A stretch of DNA of 64,000 nucleotides from Galdieria yellowstonensis (lineage: Eukaryota > Rhodophyta > Bangiophyceae > Galdieriales > Galdieriaceae): assembly GCA_026122205.1 (NCBI GenBank), contig JANCYU010000022.1, forward strand, positions 1 to 64,000, read 5' to 3'. The notes beneath the pieces are model-generated. The model saw nothing but the letters and a program-made list of their open reading frames with translations, did not search any database and was not told where the DNA came from. Positions 12,771-22,328 of this stretch are shown here, piece by piece. A program made the position numbers and the translations under genes. Numbering within the stretch: position 1 is the first letter of the stretch; each line of letters opens with the position of its first letter.

Positions 12771-15713
12771 ATGAATTTTTTCCAGATTGGATTGTCCTCC
12801 GCTTTTAAAGGAAAAAATGAAAATGGCGCACAAAAAAAGGGGACGGGGGAATTGGTGGTTGTTATGTCGTGCAGTTGCCTGTTCTTGTCTTTTCACTTAA
12901 CATATGCTTTTCAAAGCACTGTTGGTTGTAAGTTTGAAGCAAAATTCAGTTGCCAAACACGGAGTTCTTTCTGGGGTGGAATGGTTTTGTGTGTTCGCCC
13001 TCTTTCCTTCCGAAGGAGCCTCCTTTACCAGGGCGAGCTTATTCGACAACGTGAACTTGTTGTTGCCTCAGTAGAAAACGACCAAAGTGGCAAGACGGAA
13101 GGTAGATTGGGAAGAAGGCAAGAGAGTGAAGAAGCTGCTTCTTCAAGTAGAGCAGACGTTCCAGTTCCCAGGATATCTGTCATTCGTCCTCTTGTAAACA
13201 GGCGTGCTGCAGTCTATCAAATAATCTCGAACTTTAATTCTTCATACACTCCTTCAAATTCGTCAAGTTACGACGTGCGTCCCTCTGTGTGTTTTGCCCC
13301 CCATATGTATGGGAGTGGCAAAACCATATTAGGGAAGCACTTTAGGGAATTTGTTTTGTTGAACCGGCAGGTTTTAGAGAAGGATATAATCGAGTTTCCT
13401 GGAATTGCTGGCAGTGGAGAGAGTGCTGGGAAACGTGCAGTGGAAGTCTTGTTGAACGAAACCATTTATGTTAATTTAGATCTCAGGTCCTTTCCTTATT
13501 TTGGAGGAGAAGACTTTAGATCCACGCTTATAGAAAAAATTAGCGAGAAAGCAGTTGGCTCACTACCAAATGAGTCAGAGTTGCTTGCAAAGGTCTTGGA
13601 GAACAGAGAAGACCCCGAGAAGTGGTTGAAATCGTTATTTGAAGTCACAAACAAGCGTTATTTGTTTCTGTTTATTGATGAAATTGGAAAGTTACCATCC
13701 CGTAAATTTTATGAGTTTCCTGACCTGGATCCACAAAGAAATCCTCGCAAACCCAACGTCTACCGTTTGTTTTTCGAAATTATTTCTTCGCTTCTTATTC
13801 AACGTTTTGTCATTTGTTATCTAGCGGGAAGGTCGGACGCTATTGTTACCAAGCAGGAGGATGCAATAAGCTCTCGGGTGAATTTAGACTTTGTTCGCTT
13901 GGATCCATTTTCAGAGGATTCGTCAAAATTATTTATACGAGGAATGAAGATAAGCACAGGAGAAACCGTGTTGCAAATATTGTTTCCTGACCATCCAGAA
14001 GGACATGACTGGTTTTTTAAACAAGTACGTGATTATACTGGAGGTGTGCCGCGTTACATTGTTCATGTTATGCAAGTGTTGGTGAACAGGTGTATTCACA
14101 ACAAGGTGTATAATATGACCGAAAGTGAGATGTATGCGAATATAGAAAGTACTCCTCCTTATATGGGCGACTTTGCGACTCCGAGTAATATGAAACCCAA
14201 CACTTTGAGAGTATTCTGTGCGCTACTGTTGGCAGCTGCCCTGAAATATGAATTTCGTGTGTCAGAAACTATATGCGAAGAATTAGTTGCTAGCGAAACC
14301 TCTCAGTATGTGTTGGATATTGCCAATAAGTTTGGCTTTTATTATGAGTATTGCGCAAAGGAAGGACTGGAACAAGTTCAGCTCAGTGAACAACGGATCA
14401 AGTTGATATTTCCAAAAATGTTTCTCAAAGTTGTCAAGGAACATTATCGGTATTATCCTCTCATACGCTACATTTATCATTTATTTCCGCTTCGTGCCCC
14501 CGTAGAGTCGCTTTCTTCGTTAGGCTTTCGATTGAAAGTAATATTCGCCTCTGCTTTCTATGTTCGTTGTAGTCTTTCTAGGCAATTGGAAGAGCTGAGT
14601 CTGTTTCATCAGAGTTTTGTAGAAGACGTAGTGTTCAATACGGACCAGTGCAGCGTGCGGACCGTTCCATCCTTGAGTTCTGAATTGAAGACAAAGTACA
14701 GTGCTGACGAGCAGTCATATTCTCCAAATGCTTGGAAGGACTTGTATGACAAATATTTATCGGAAGATGGAATATTTTTACCCAACAAGGATAATTTCTG
14801 TGGACCTGACATCTTTGTTCGAGTTTCCGTGCCTATAGATGATGATTCTTCCGGTTCCGATGAAGGCTGTTCTTCTTTGACCGAAATGTTGATGTGTACA
14901 AGTTCCAAGAAGAGAAGAGTTTATTTGATAGGCATAACATTGAAATATTATCATAGTTCAAGTGTCGATGTGGACATGATTAAGGAGGAAGTTGACAAAT
15001 TCCTAGTCCCAGTTTCTTCACAGTTGGAATTGGAGAAGAACGACATATGGGCAATTCAGTTGGTTTTGAGTACAAGTTATAATAATGAAATTTCCAGTCA
15101 CTTTACAGATAAGCAAAACTGGATAATGAATACTGGAGTCTATTATGAGGAGCGTTTTAAAAAGAAGCATCCGTCACCTAGTGCTTGGCAAGACACAAGT
15201 AGTTCCAATTCTGATAACGAAGGTCTCCATATTGGCCCAAACTGTCAACTTGTAGTTTGCTCTGTTGATAACTTGAAAGACTTTTTGGGTCAGCAAGTTT
15301 ATGAACAACTCCAGAAAGTATCCTCAGATACTGAAAGCGTTTTGAACAAGTTGGATCCTCTCGCGAAGTTGTTAGGACAATTATTGACGAGCGATGTTCC
15401 TGTAGATCTCGATTCGTCCCATATTGTTTCCATAACCGCAGATAGGGACGAGATGGAAGTGGAAGATATGAGTAAAGAAAGAGTACAGAGTGCTACACCT
15501 TTTGACTGGAAAACTTTCTTACGAGAGCATTGCGGCTTCTCTGATGAAGAAATTTCTTACTGCCTCCCTAAAGTTGAGGATATTGATGAAGATGAACTTC
15601 CTGCGGTAACTAAACAGAGTTTAAAGGACATTGGTATTGATAAGCCTACCTTGAGGTTCAAAATTCGAAGTGGCGTGAAGGGATATCTCTTTAGGAAGCA
15701 ACTAAAACAGTGA
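12771..15713 (+). CDS. P-loop NTPase with nuclease-like region and C-terminal SAM-like domain (Crinkler/RHS-like)
   Basis: Single long frame; from the first ATG it gives 980 aa. Later in-frame ATGs at 12864 and 12981 are alternatives, and a TTTTTTCCAG just after the first ATG could be a splice acceptor, so the N-terminus is uncertain. Seen: a Walker-A-like PHMYGSGKT (GSGKT at 181-185; the usual first glycine is replaced), a Walker B LFLFIDE (D303, E304), and a GGVPRY sensor-like motif. After these come a GPD motif (678-680) followed 43 residues later by ITLK (722-725), which fits a PD-(D/E)xK nuclease core with Thr in place of Glu/Gln. The C-terminus (about 911-975) has a SAM-like helical pattern. 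NTPase plus REase-like architecture is known in Crinkler/RHS-type proteins, often subtelomeric in other eukaryotes. Function here is inferred, not shown. No close neighbour gene suggests a partner. Confidence 0.6.
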   Translation: MNFFQIGLSSAFKGKNENGAQKKGTGELVVVMSCSCLFLSFHLTYAFQSTVGCKFEAKFSCQTRSSFWGGMVLCVRPLSFRRSLLYQGELIRQRELVVASVENDQSGKTEGRLGRRQESEEAASSSRADVPVPRISVIRPLVNRRAAVYQIISNFNSSYTPSNSSSYDVRPSVCFAPHMYGSGKTILGKHFREFVLLNRQVLEKDIIEFPGIAGSGESAGKRAVEVLLNETIYVNLDLRSFPYFGGEDFRSTLIEKISEKAVGSLPNESELLAKVLENREDPEKWLKSLFEVTNKRYLFLFIDEIGKLPSRKFYEFPDLDPQRNPRKPNVYRLFFEIISSLLIQRFVICYLAGRSDAIVTKQEDAISSRVNLDFVRLDPFSEDSSKLFIRGMKISTGETVLQILFPDHPEGHDWFFKQVRDYTGGVPRYIVHVMQVLVNRCIHNKVYNMTESEMYANIESTPPYMGDFATPSNMKPNTLRVFCALLLAAALKYEFRVSETICEELVASETSQYVLDIANKFGFYYEYCAKEGLEQVQLSEQRIKLIFPKMFLKVVKEHYRYYPLIRYIYHLFPLRAPVESLSSLGFRLKVIFASAFYVRCSLSRQLEELSLFHQSFVEDVVFNTDQCSVRTVPSLSSELKTKYSADEQSYSPNAWKDLYDKYLSEDGIFLPNKDNFCGPDIFVRVSVPIDDDSSGSDEGCSSLTEMLMCTSSKKRRVYLIGITLKYYHSSSVDVDMIKEEVDKFLVPVSSQLELEKNDIWAIQLVLSTSYNNEISSHFTDKQNWIMNTGVYYEERFKKKHPSPSAWQDTSSSNSDNEGLHIGPNCQLVVCSVDNLKDFLGQQVYEQLQKVSSDTESVLNKLDPLAKLLGQLLTSDVPVDLDSSHIVSITADRDEMEVEDMSKERVQSATPFDWKTFLREHCGFSDEEISYCLPKVEDIDEDELPAVTKQSLKDIGIDKPTLRFKIRSGVKGYLFRKQLKQ

Positions 15714-16679
15714 AATTTATTCGTAATTCATTTTTGTATTTCTTTTTCAAATTTGCTTGAAGAATTTTGTTGTGTACGTTTATAATAGCGCCTTGTACTC
15801 TGTTTTTGTATAATAAGCATTTTATTCAGTCAAGGTTCCATCCAAAGACACTGTTTATTAAAATACCCCGGATGAACGAGTTCCACTCGATACTTCCTTT
15901 TGAATTTGTACTTTTCAACTTTGTCTCTAACTATATAGATTCAATGTGTCAGATTGTTGCTGTGTTGCGTACGGTTTCTTCAGTTTTAGAATGTACTAAT
16001 TGCAGTAGATGTATTGAGATCACCTCATATTAGCAAAGATATTGTAAAGCTACGAAATAGTTGATCTCTTCTAAGCAAGCAAAATGATGCCGACACTGCA
16101 ACTGCTCCGGAGTTGACAGTGCAAATGAAACCGTAAGTTGAGCTTTCACCTCTTTTTGATAGAGAGGTGATATATCACTGCTGTAGTCGAAACTCCCTTT
16201 CTCCGGATTTTCTACCAAAATAAAATAAGTCAAAATGCTTCATTCCAAAGATGAGAAGATGCGTTTCTAATTGGCGGATGTTGGCGCCCAAAAAAAAAAA
16301 AAAAGATTATGTCTACAAAAGGCCGCCTCAATCAACAAATTTCATTTCCGAAAAAACCTCAGAAATTTTCTCATGTAGTACTTGGGTTGGTTGAAAGCAA
16401 CCTTTGAGCGATCATCATGAGGAAGAGGATAGGTAAGCGTGGAATAGATACCATACATATCTTTGTCACAGGAAACTATCTATAGGTGTGAGGAATCTAG
16501 AGCTTACTGACAATGCAAAGCTAAAGGAGTAGTTGCATCTGTTATTCTCTGTCGTGTCCTAAAAGGCACGTCTGCAATCTTTTTCTCCATTTAATACAGT
16601 TCTACTATTCGTTACAAAATCAGCTTTTGGAGCTTTCGGGATTGTATGGCAAGGATCATCAGTTGTGTTTTGTGCGCCA
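15714..16679. other. Gene-poor spacer with A-tract
   Basis: About 1 kb without a supported gene. It holds a run of about 15 A at 16290-16304, preceded by TTGGCGCCC. The long frames are not ATG-initiated or lack domains. Confidence 0.5.
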
Positions 16680-17062
16680 ATACTAGTATTAAGCGCGAGA
16701 GACACGGAATGCCGATGTCCGAATCACTCAATTGCATAGTTACGTGACAAAGTGAAGATTTCACTGCGAATGAGGACAGGTTCTAGTTGCATGGATGGAA
16801 CTAGAGCCTGAAATTCGTATTGGAATGCTCTCGTTGTCACGTCCACTTGGCAAAGTTCCTATATGAATGAGGAAAGATTCTATTCTGTATCCAATGTGAC
16901 GAGTAAGGGCTGTCTGCGCTATTCCGAAGCAACACGGATACTTCTAGAGTTTTGAATTCGCAGTTTGCCAGGTAGAGTTGTCCATGACTGCAGGCGCTGA
17001 GGCCGTCCTCCTGCATCTCTTTCGGGTGGTGTTGAAGAAATACTCCAACTGGGGTGTTTTAA
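16680..17062 (+). repeat. Direct duplication, copy 1
   Basis: Matches 17640-18026 about 965 bp downstream with scattered substitutions. Shared blocks include GCGAATGAGGA, CTGGCGCTGA/CAGGCGCTGA followed by CCTCCTG, and the shared end GGGTGTTTTAAT. Copy 1 ends exactly where the protein-like fragment at about 17062-17413 begins. No gene is supported inside. Confidence 0.75.
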
Positions 17063-17198
17063 TGGCGTTGAATTTGATGCCTTTCAAAAAGTGATTGAAT
17101 CATCCAACAAGGAGCATTATTTACATTGCGCGATGTCGGCCTTCGTACTTGTAAAACGACGAAGACAGTTTCTTCCTCAGTTGGCTCAGTATGACAAG

Positions 17199-17413
17199 GC
17201 GAGTTTGATTGGGTGGAATTTTTAAAGACATATTTTAATCTAACAGAGTCTGAAGCAAGAGTATCTAGTGATATGATAGGACGCTTGAGAGAACAAGAAA
17301 TGGAAGGAATGGCCTCTCCTATATTACAACAAATGCGTTTCAAAGATTCAGTAGTAAGAGCCAAAGTTGTTGCTGGTATAAGAGGCTACGTTAGAAATAA
17401 AACTCGTATATGA
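17199..17413 (+). other. Possible terminal exon or gene relic
   Basis: The frame reads EFDWVEFLKTYFNLTESEAR and continues in protein-like style to a TGA at 17411-17413. It follows GACAAG, a possible splice acceptor. Just upstream (17067-17220), another frame also looks protein-like and stops near 17220, so a frameshifted or spliced gene remnant is plausible. I do not recognise the family. It lies between the two copies of a direct duplication. Confidence 0.25.
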
Positions 17414-17639
17414 ACTCTTTTTTTTGTTATTACCTCATAGCGAAATATTCTTTAGCATATTCTATCTAGTTGCAAATGACTGACTGTCAGAGAAGAGTGC
17501 TAATAGTATGGCAGTATGCAATAGTATTTCCATGGATGAGCATTTCCAAAAAAAATTCTATTCGAACCAGAGTGCCTAGAATCTCCTGCAGGAATGGCAG
17601 TACAATTTAAATGTCAAGGTTGGATATGTGTGTTTTGAG

Positions 17640-18026
17640 CCATTAATAGCACGAAGCGCGCGAGAAACTACCGTCGTTGCCCGAGTCATCCAGTTGCACA
17701 CGAGTCACGCGATATCATGCAGGTTTAATGCGAATGAGGAAAGGTTCTACTTATCTATTCTGTACCAAAAAAACATGGAAAGAACCAGGGCCTGGAATTC
17801 GTATTGGACTGTACATGGCATCACTTGAACTAGCAAAAACTCCATGCGAATGTAGAACTGATCTAGTTTTTGTATGCAACAGGGTGAGCAAGGGATATCT
17901 CTAGAGTCTGGACTTCACACTTCGCTAGGTAAGAGCCCTGCTTGTGACTGCTGGCGCTGAAGCCATCCTCCTGTATCATTCTTGAGGGATGTTGCACAAA
18001 TGCTCCAACTAGGGTGTTTTAATAAC
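17640..18026 (+). repeat. Direct duplication, copy 2
   Basis: Second copy of 16680-17062, diverged. It ends 20 bp before the stop codon of the minus-strand NOP9 gene, so the duplicated unit may include that gene's downstream flank. Confidence 0.75.
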
Positions 18027-18045
18027 GGAGGTGGCAAAATACTTT

Positions 18046-20031
18046 TCACTTGGATACATTTTTAATACAATTTAAAATAAATTCCATTTGAGCTGCATCC
18101 TCGCCTTGACTTTCATTATCGTTAGGTACTTCTCTCTTTATCTTCGTTTGCCCATTAAGTTTCGACGTAGGAGGACCCACAACTTCCAAAGATTCATCTT
18201 CCAAAAGATCTTTAAATAAACGTTTCCTATTTTCCATTGTGGTTTCTTTACGGTCCCACTGTTCTTGACGTCTCACAAATTCATTTACTTTGAGCCTAGC
18301 CAAAGCCTGATTTCCATAAGGAAACGAAGCAAGCCACAAGCGCGTCGCAGCAAGTTCTTCTACCAGCTTCCTTTTGCCCTTCAAATCTGAAACTGCAAAC
18401 ATTTTCAAAAGAACATGAAACCCGTAACAGTCTCTCGCTAAAACGGAATAAACGCCAGCGAATCTTTCAATAAATCGAGACAATAAGGAAAAATTGTCAC
18501 AAGAAGACAAGAAACTCTCCACTGCACGTGAACCACAAGGATCCAGTGCAATCAAAAGTAGCTGACCCTTTCCGAAACTCACGAGTGACTCTTCCACAAG
18601 TTGTCGTGCTGGTGCAGCATACTTCACGAGGCACTGTACAAGTACTGATCCTAGAGGGGAACATTTAGGAACGTTTTGCAGCATTTCATACCAAGAACTG
18701 CTTTGCGATATATCAAAGTTTCCAGTCAGCGACTCAGCAACTTGCATGAAGGCAGATCGAACTGCATCTGAAGGATATAACAGTTTCCGTACTAAGTCAT
18801 AACTTGTTTTTCCAATACAGTTCAAAGCCTTTGCAACTTTCCTTACATAACTTTTTTGGGTTGCAACCTCGCAAGGTATAAGCGCTTCAGCCAAAGCTAC
18901 GAGGACACCCAAATGTCCCATTGACACTAGGGCATCTATCTGTGATTCTAGCTTGTCAAAGATATCTAAAACCTTCGGAATAACTTTTTGTTTTCTAATA
19001 ATCTGTTGTAAAACATGGTTTCCGTATTTGTCGTGCATCAACTGAGGAATCTCAGTTCGAAGATGATCATCAAACAACTTCTGGAAGCTATCATTGTCCA
19101 TGCAGTAGATAAACGCCTCAACCAAATGACTAGTCACTGCGTTGCAGGAAAACTTTTCAAAATTCTTTCCTTTGAATAAACGAAACAATTGACTGAAGAA
19201 GGCGGACTGCCTCATGGGTAGTGCTATCTTCGTAAATAAGAGAGCCTGGAGTACTAAGGATGCATGAACATGTGAGAGGTATTTCATATGCGTAATTTTC
19301 CGACAAACGTTTTCAATCGCATTCCAAAAGTATTCTACGAGAGATATAAAAAAAGGGTTCGGGTTTTGCAACCTTTCGGCTCCTCTAAGAATCTCAGTTT
19401 CAGTAACAACACTCCCTTCTTTCATAAAACCTACTGCACCCAAGAGAAAACTTCTCACGACATGACTAGCGTTGCAGTCACAAAGGACCGCGAACAGCCA
19501 CTCTTTTTTGCAGATGCTAGTTACAAGCTCTTTCCAGAACATTTCGAGTCCAACTAGTTTCTCACTTTGTACAGAGTCTTCCAAGTGACACAGAAATACA
19601 CAGTGGGTTATCAGCTGTTCCAAACTTCTGCTTCCAACTTTGTTAAATAGGATTGAGTGTATATTCTCTGAAGACGTGAAACAGTGCCGCGACAGTAAAG
19701 CAGAAAAGTCTTTCAAGTTTAAATGGGGAATCACTGTCTCCCATATATTTGCTGCTCTAATATCGCAAAGGCAAGATAGCTCTTTTCCACTTATTTCCCT
19801 CAGAAACCTCTTCTTCAGCAAGCTCAGTTTGTTCTCAAAGTCCTCGCCCTCCCCATCTTCTGTCGTCGTCCCACTTGAAACAACATCAAGAGAATCAACG
19901 CTTTTATCTTGTTTGTCAAGTTCTAAGCGAAATAGGTCATGCAAATCTGTTAAATACTTGATCGTATCGTCGTTCAGTGTAGAAAAGCTTTTGATTTTCT
20001 TCGGAGACTTGCGTCTTGGTTTCTTGTTCAT
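18046..20031 (-). CDS. NOP9: Nucleolar pumilio-repeat protein NOP9
   Basis: Intronless, 661 aa, ATG at 20031. NOP9 is a nucleolar RNA-binding protein of small-subunit rRNA processing, with divergent Pumilio repeats forming a U-shaped fold. Seen: a basic N-terminus (KKPRRKSPKKIKSF), then repeat cores HDKYGNHVLQQII, GHLGVLVALAEALI, LDPCGSRAVESFLS, DCYGFHVLLKMF and FPYGNQALARLKV, with a basic C-terminal tail containing KIKREV. Repeat order and the terminal YGNQALARL signature fit NOP9 better than PUF or Puf6 proteins. Its start codon lies 51 bp from the divergent UBM gene, so the two probably share a promoter. Length is normal for the family. Confidence 0.85.
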   Translation of the reverse strand: MNKKPRRKSPKKIKSFSTLNDDTIKYLTDLHDLFRLELDKQDKSVDSLDVVSSGTTTEDGEGEDFENKLSLLKKRFLREISGKELSCLCDIRAANIWETVIPHLNLKDFSALLSRHCFTSSENIHSILFNKVGSRSLEQLITHCVFLCHLEDSVQSEKLVGLEMFWKELVTSICKKEWLFAVLCDCNASHVVRSFLLGAVGFMKEGSVVTETEILRGAERLQNPNPFFISLVEYFWNAIENVCRKITHMKYLSHVHASLVLQALLFTKIALPMRQSAFFSQLFRLFKGKNFEKFSCNAVTSHLVEAFIYCMDNDSFQKLFDDHLRTEIPQLMHDKYGNHVLQQIIRKQKVIPKVLDIFDKLESQIDALVSMGHLGVLVALAEALIPCEVATQKSYVRKVAKALNCIGKTSYDLVRKLLYPSDAVRSAFMQVAESLTGNFDISQSSSWYEMLQNVPKCSPLGSVLVQCLVKYAAPARQLVEESLVSFGKGQLLLIALDPCGSRAVESFLSSCDNFSLLSRFIERFAGVYSVLARDCYGFHVLLKMFAVSDLKGKRKLVEELAATRLWLASFPYGNQALARLKVNEFVRRQEQWDRKETTMENRKRLFKDLLEDESLEVVGPPTSKLNGQTKIKREVPNDNESQGEDAAQMEFILNCIKNVSK

Positions 20032-20081
20032 TCGTCCACGTAAGGAACGAGGCAGTGGGAAAATTTTCTTTGATCTTTTCC

Positions 20082-20425
20082 ATGCCGAAGACGGGTGTTC
20101 GAAAAAGTAAGAATAGAACCTCCTAGAATATTAAGCTTTGACTTGTTTGGATAGGAAGAGGTAACAAGTTTAGGAGCACTTTTAACAGAAGAAAGGGCTC
20201 GAAGAAGAGAAGGCCGGAGAAAACTCAAGAACAGCTGGACGCCGAAATGATGCTTTATCAGGCAGAAAAGGAAGGTAGAGATAAGGAGCAAGTCAAGCTT
20301 GAGATCGAAAAAATGAAGCGCGAACGAGAAAAATCGAAACTGGACGAAGAAATGGTAAGCCGTCACTTTAGCCTTACAAAGCAGCCTAACTGTCTTTCAA
20401 GGATGAATACTTTAAGAAACGTTAA
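20082..20425 (+). CDS. Small mRNA-export-adaptor-like protein with two UAP56-binding-type motifs
   Basis: Three exons: 20082-20106, 20155-20354, 20402-20425, giving 82 aa. Both introns (48 and 47 bp) have GTAAG donors and AG acceptors and keep the frame. The protein is very basic at the N-terminus (RRGNKFRSTFNRRKGSKKRR), has QLDAEMMLYQAE in the middle, a charged helix, and ends KLDEEMDEYFKKR. The last motif strongly resembles the C-terminal UAP56/Sub2-binding motif of Yra1/ALYREF; the first resembles the paired motif in CHTOP/FoP. This suggests a TREX-type adaptor linking RNA to the export helicase. No RRM is present. Function is inferred from short motifs only. It sits head-to-head with NOP9. 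Confidence 0.6.
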
Positions 20426-20551
20426 ACGGACCAAAGTCTTTTCCTTAAAAATTGTTCTTCCTACGGATAAGTTGCTGTCTGTCCAGCGTGGGTTTCACGG
20501 TGCGTTCACAAAACGGTATTTTAGGTACAAAATATCTCGGACCAAGGTTCC

Positions 20552-22319
20552 CTACTTCTTTGTAACAAGCTCAGACTCGTCACCTTGTGACTTGTAGACT
20601 GAACCAACTACGCCAAAGTCTAGTAGCTCTTCCCAAGTTAACATTTTCTCTCGTTCGATTCCTTTACGCTGCCCTCGTCTTCTTTCCTCCTCGTCGATTC
20701 TTTTCCAACCTTCAAAGTTCACAAAAGCTATATTCCTGGTTCGAAGCACATCTTGAAGGTCTTCTCGAACACTGAAATTATGTGTGTCAGTTTTCGCTAG
20801 TGACAAAATATCCTCGGCAACAACGTTCACAGTTTCTTCAGCGTCCCACTTGTTCGAACCAACGATGCCTGTTGGTCCTCTTTTCAACCAGCCAACAACG
20901 TACAGTCCCTTTTCAAACAACTCTTCTTCTTCCGAGGTTTGTTCGACTCGGCTCAAGACGCGACCACACTTATTGGGAACGACTCCAGCTCGTTCGTCAA
21001 AGGGAACAAGTTCAAACGGCTTGCCTTTATAACCTATACTCCTAAAAGCCAACTCACAAGATTGGTTCCAATAGACGTTGCCAGCTGACTCTTCTAACAG
21101 AACTGGTTTCTGCCTTCCACTTGAACCGGTGAGGCGATTTCGCCTGAACAATGTAAAGCAAAGTCTATTTTCGTGTCTATTGTCTACTTTCGTGTTGTCG
21201 TTATAACCTTGAAAAGCTATAGGAGTCCATAAAAATCGCAAGTGGAGCTTTCTTGCAAACTGTTGTTCTTGTGAGCCACTTTGTTCTGCAAAACATTTCG
21301 TTATCAAATCAAAACAACGTCTAGTACTTCGCGAAGAGCTAAGCTCCTCTCTATCCACATCCGATATAACAAGCTAGACAATATATGATAGTAAACAGCA
21401 ATTTCTACAGTACCTCCAAGCATACCTCTTCCTTTTCAAAACAAGGTTGAAGCCCTTTGACAGAATAAAGGCATTCACGAAGTTCTTTCGCAGTCCAGGA
21501 CGCCTGAACCGGACCTCTTCTTCCAACAATATAAATATTCTGCACTGAACTTCTTGCCAGACAATCCTATTCCCCAATTAGTATCCTATCTGAGAGTTTC
21601 TCTTCTGACGTACCAGTGCTACCGAGGAAATATCCGTTTTCTTTAAGTTCTCTGCCTGCTTTCCTATAATTCTTGCAACATCAAGTGCAACATTTCCTTG
21701 ACCAATGACGACAACATTCTTGACGGAAGAAAAGTCAAACCACAGATGGGAATAATCCGGGTGACCACAATACCAAGCAACAAAATCTCTTGCAGAATAA
21801 ACACCAGACAGTGTAGTCTGGCTGCGTTAAGGTGAAGATTCAAGCGAACCCAAGTGCCTAAGAACGTACCTCTCCTGGAATTCCTAGTTTCCGTTCATCT
21901 TGACAGCCTGCAGCTAGAATGACGGCGTCATACAAGTTCCTCAGTTCCGAAACCGAAATGTCTCTACCGACTTCAATATTTCCGAAGAAGCGTACTTGAG
22001 GATGAGAGAGAAGCTCTTGAAACTTTCCCTCAACGTTTCTAACTTCAGGATGATCTGGTGCCACTCCATATCGTAATAGTCCAAAAGGGGTAGGTAGCCT
22101 TTCCAGAACATCAATTCCCAGTCTGTTTGTAACAACAGCGTTGGTTGCTTGAAATCGCAAAAGACACTCGACAGAATACATTGCCGCAGGACCGCTACCG
22201 ACTACACAAACCCGAAACTTTGGAGTAGCCACTCTAGTGCATACTGATCTATAGAATACTTTCCAAGATCGCCAAAGACCGTCACGAAATTTGTTTTGCA
22301 TCCCAAAGGATTGTCGCAT
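20552..22319 (-). CDS. FDXR: NADPH:adrenodoxin (ferredoxin) oxidoreductase, mitochondrial
   Basis: Four exons: 21870-22319, 21614-21817, 21426-21566, 20552-21373; 538 aa; introns 52, 47 and 52 bp. The enzyme passes electrons from NADPH through FAD to mitochondrial ferredoxin for Fe-S cluster assembly and heme synthesis. Seen: an Arg-rich leader without acids near the start, the FAD motif VCVVGSGPAAMYS (G41, G43), RYGVAPDHPEVRNV, GIPGE and GVYSARDFVAWY, the NADP-binding IGQGNVALDVARI, VGRRGPVQASWTAKELRE, and the late YVVGWLKRGPTGIVGSNKWD. The ATG at 22319 was chosen over an upstream GTG; an alternative ATG is at 22301. The start lies 9 bp from the divergent PBP gene. Confidence 0.93.
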
Positions 22320-22328
22320 TTCTTCCCT

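Noticed and set aside
16281..16304. TTGGCGCCC plus A-tract as a regulated promoter
   Set aside because: No gene starts nearby; the A-run may be a retroposed tail.
20426..20597. Coding continuation of the UBM gene past 20425
   Set aside because: It requires ignoring a clean intron; the spliced version gives the conserved C-terminal motif.
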